DNA from: Lachnospiraceae bacterium
GTDB lineage: Bacteria > Bacillota > Clostridia > Lachnospirales > Lachnospiraceae
DNA length: 64,000 nucleotides
NCBI GenBank assembly: GCA_022796795.1
Contig: JAAWJI010000005.1
Location: 62,001-126,000 of the forward strand
Direction of reading: 5' to 3'
Shown: positions 62,462 through 64,000 of the stretch, piece after piece
Numbering within the stretch: position 1 is the stretch's first letter
How the letters are laid out: every line of letters begins with the position of its first letter
The notes under the pieces: model-generated
What the model saw: only the letters and a program-made list of their open reading frames with translations
Databases searched by the model: none
Told to the model about the DNA's origin: nothing
Position numbers and translations under genes: made by a program

Positions 62462-64000
62462 CTATATGCGTAACTTTGTGCCTCTGGTGTCTCTGGTTCC
62501 TGGCTTAACACGGCTTAAGGTCAAGGTTTTGTCCTTATATTGAATGGTTTGCTCTGTCCGGGGACAGTATACATACACTGCTTCCAGATAGTCTCCCTCC
62601 CCCAGCTTCATGCCCCGGACGCCCAGAGCGGCCTTTTTCTTTTCTGGAATCTCCTCCAGGCACAGACGCAGGAAATAGCCCTGAGCGCTTTGCAGGACTG
62701 CCTGTTCGTTTCCTTCTAAGAGGGCTGCTGTGAGGACTTCGTCTCCCTCGGTAAGCTTGGTGGCCGCCACGGTTCGATTGGCAGTAATAAATTCGCTTCC
62801 CGGCACCAGCTTCACCATACCGGTCTTGGTTCCAAAAAGAAGCCTTTGCTCCTTCAGGTCTTCCATACAGCAGACTCCCGCCAAAATCTCTTCGCTGCTG
62901 GAATAGTTACTGCAGTTGTCAATAGGGGTGCCCTTGTCCCGGAATTTCCCACAGGGAAGATCCAGCACCTTCAGGGTATGCATTTTTCCCGTGTTGGTGA
63001 AAATGCAGATCCGGTCTGTGTTTTTGCAGGGGATCACATAGCGGCTCTCGGTGTCCGCCGCCTCTTTGTTCCGCTCATAGGCGGGCACATCCACAACTCT
63101 GGCATAACCGAAGCGGTCCATCAGGAACACCACGGGCATTTCTTCTATCTTTTTCTCCTCGAAGACAATCTCCGCCCCGTTTTCGATCCGTGTTTTCCGG
63201 GGTACCGCAAATTCTTTGCGGATCTTTGCCAGCTCCCGGTCAATAACCTTGGTCATGCTGTCGTGATTTTCCAGAATATCCTCATACTGAGCAATATTTT
63301 TCAGGGTGGTCTCATGCTCCTTTAAGAGCGCCTGGATCTCCAGGCCGATAAGCTTATACAGACGCATCTCCAGAATGGCCGATGCCTGCCGCTCCGTAAA
63401 GCACAGCTTTGCAGCCTGCCGGCGGGATTTCTCTGATTTAAAGCGGATTCCTTCTGTACTGCCTTCCACCAGACAGGCTCTGGCCTGCTTAATGTCAGAG
63501 CTGCCACGCAGAATCTCAATAATCAGGTCAATCACATCGCAGGCCTTAATGAGTCCCTCCTGGATCTCCTTCTTTTCCAGCTCCTTGGAAAGCAGCGTCT
63601 GGTACTTCCGGGTAGTCAGGTCATACTGAAACTCAATGCTGTACTCCAAAGCCTGGCGGAGGCTTAAGGTTTCCGGCCGGCCATCTGCCACGGCCAGCAT
63701 ATTGACCCCAAAGGTGTCTTCCAGCCGCGTCTTTTTATAGAGCATGTTCTTCAGGTTCTCCGGATCCGCACCCTTTTTCAGCTCCAGCACAATGCGGATC
63801 CCCTCTTTCGAGGACTGGTTGGAGATATCCACAATGTCTGTGGTTTTCCGTGATTCAATGAGGGCGGCCACATCATTGAGAAACTTGCCAATGTTGGCGC
63901 CGATCATCGGATAGGGGATCTGGGTGATCACCAGCTGCTGGCGGCCCCCTTTAAGCTTCTCCACCTCTACCCGGCCCCGGATCTTGATCTTTCCCGTGCC
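62462..64000 (-). CDS. Type IIA topoisomerase subunit A (GyrA/ParC-like), partial
   Basis: The 3' part of a topoisomerase A subunit; the frame is open across the window edge, so the N-terminal half with the catalytic tyrosine lies outside. Visible: the tower/coiled-coil region (QLVITQIPYPMIGANIGKFL, MLAVADGRPETLSLRQALEY), LREHET-like coiled coil (LLKEHETTLKNIAQYEDILE) and a C-terminal beta-pinwheel (DRICIFTNTGKMHTLKV, LLFGTKTGMVKLVPGSEF, ALGVRGMKLGEGDY). The gyrase GyrA-box Q(R/K)RGG(R/K)G is absent, favouring a topo IV-like or atypical subunit. The partner B subunit gene is expected upstream of this window edge. Confidence 0.9.
   Translation of the reverse strand, partial: GTGKIKIRGRVEVEKLKGGRQQLVITQIPYPMIGANIGKFLNDVAALIESRKTTDIVDISNQSSKEGIRIVLELKKGADPENLKNMLYKKTRLEDTFGVNMLAVADGRPETLSLRQALEYSIEFQYDLTTRKYQTLLSKELEKKEIQEGLIKACDVIDLIIEILRGSSDIKQARACLVEGSTEGIRFKSEKSRRQAAKLCFTERQASAILEMRLYKLIGLEIQALLKEHETTLKNIAQYEDILENHDSMTKVIDRELAKIRKEFAVPRKTRIENGAEIVFEEKKIEEMPVVFLMDRFGYARVVDVPAYERNKEAADTESRYVIPCKNTDRICIFTNTGKMHTLKVLDLPCGKFRDKGTPIDNCSNYSSSEEILAGVCCMEDLKEQRLLFGTKTGMVKLVPGSEFITANRTVAATKLTEGDEVLTAALLEGNEQAVLQSAQGYFLRLCLEEIPEKKKAALGVRGMKLGEGDYLEAVYVYCPRTEQTIQYKDKTLTLSRVKPGTRDTRGTKLRI

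Noticed and set aside
1..64000. tRNA, rRNA, insertion sequence or prophage
   Set aside because: No transposase, integrase, phage structural protein or clear tRNA cloverleaf was seen while reading both strands; small RNAs could be missed by eye.

Overview
The window reads as chromosomal DNA of an anaerobic Firmicute, most probably a Lachnospiraceae (Clostridium cluster XIVa) gut bacterium. The reasons are AGGAGG-type ribosome sites, the order BaiN-like oxidoreductase / cmk / ispH / S1 protein, YesM-YesN and LplB-YtcP style sugar loci, and a DUF5717/DUF5716-like gene pair that I associate with this family. Most genes are on the minus strand. I saw no rRNA, tRNA, CRISPR array, insertion sequence or prophage.

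Layout. 1-4.1 kb: housekeeping operon (S1 protein, ispH, cmk, FAD oxidoreductase). 4.2-5.4 kb: a decayed AAA-ATPase/nuclease pseudogene. 5.7-6.8 kb: DUF362 protein. 6.8-19.6 kb: a carbohydrate locus with ribulokinase-like and AraM-like genes, an ABC importer (binding protein and two permeases), a Gfo/Idh/MocA oxidoreductase, a CE7 esterase and a YesM/YesN two-component pair. Three promoters here share A-tract direct repeats with a 21-bp period, but part of the locus is decaying: a second binding-protein gene is frameshifted and internally deleted, and the kinase has lost its N-terminal sensor. 19.9-33.6 kb: argS, fructokinase, exonuclease III, a PurF-like protein whose glutaminase active site is gone, an AAA ATPase, a YtrA-type ABC operon, an RNA methyltransferase, a Ca/Na antiporter, purB and purC. 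33.7-36.1 kb: polar amino-acid ABC importer. 36.5-37.5 kb: XRE regulator.

37.5-42.1 kb holds the least understood system: a large DUF5717-like protein, a diverged Hsp70-like protein (nucleotide-binding fold plus a beta substrate-binding-like domain and a tail ending EEEVDV) and a TPR-like protein in one apparent operon. 42.2-48.5 kb: CobD/HisC-type aminotransferase, CPBP protease, parvulin lipoprotein, two HAD phosphatases, Maf and small proteins. 48.5-58.1 kb: an IclR-controlled catabolic operon (HpcH/HpaI aldolase, TRAP transporter, three UroD-superfamily proteins, a BNR-repeat protein) of unknown substrate. 58.5-64 kb: a DUF1307-like lipoprotein, a MocR regulator lacking the PLP lysine, glnS, and the 3' part of a type IIA topoisomerase A subunit that runs off the end.

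All functions are read from protein motifs and gene order; no database search was possible.
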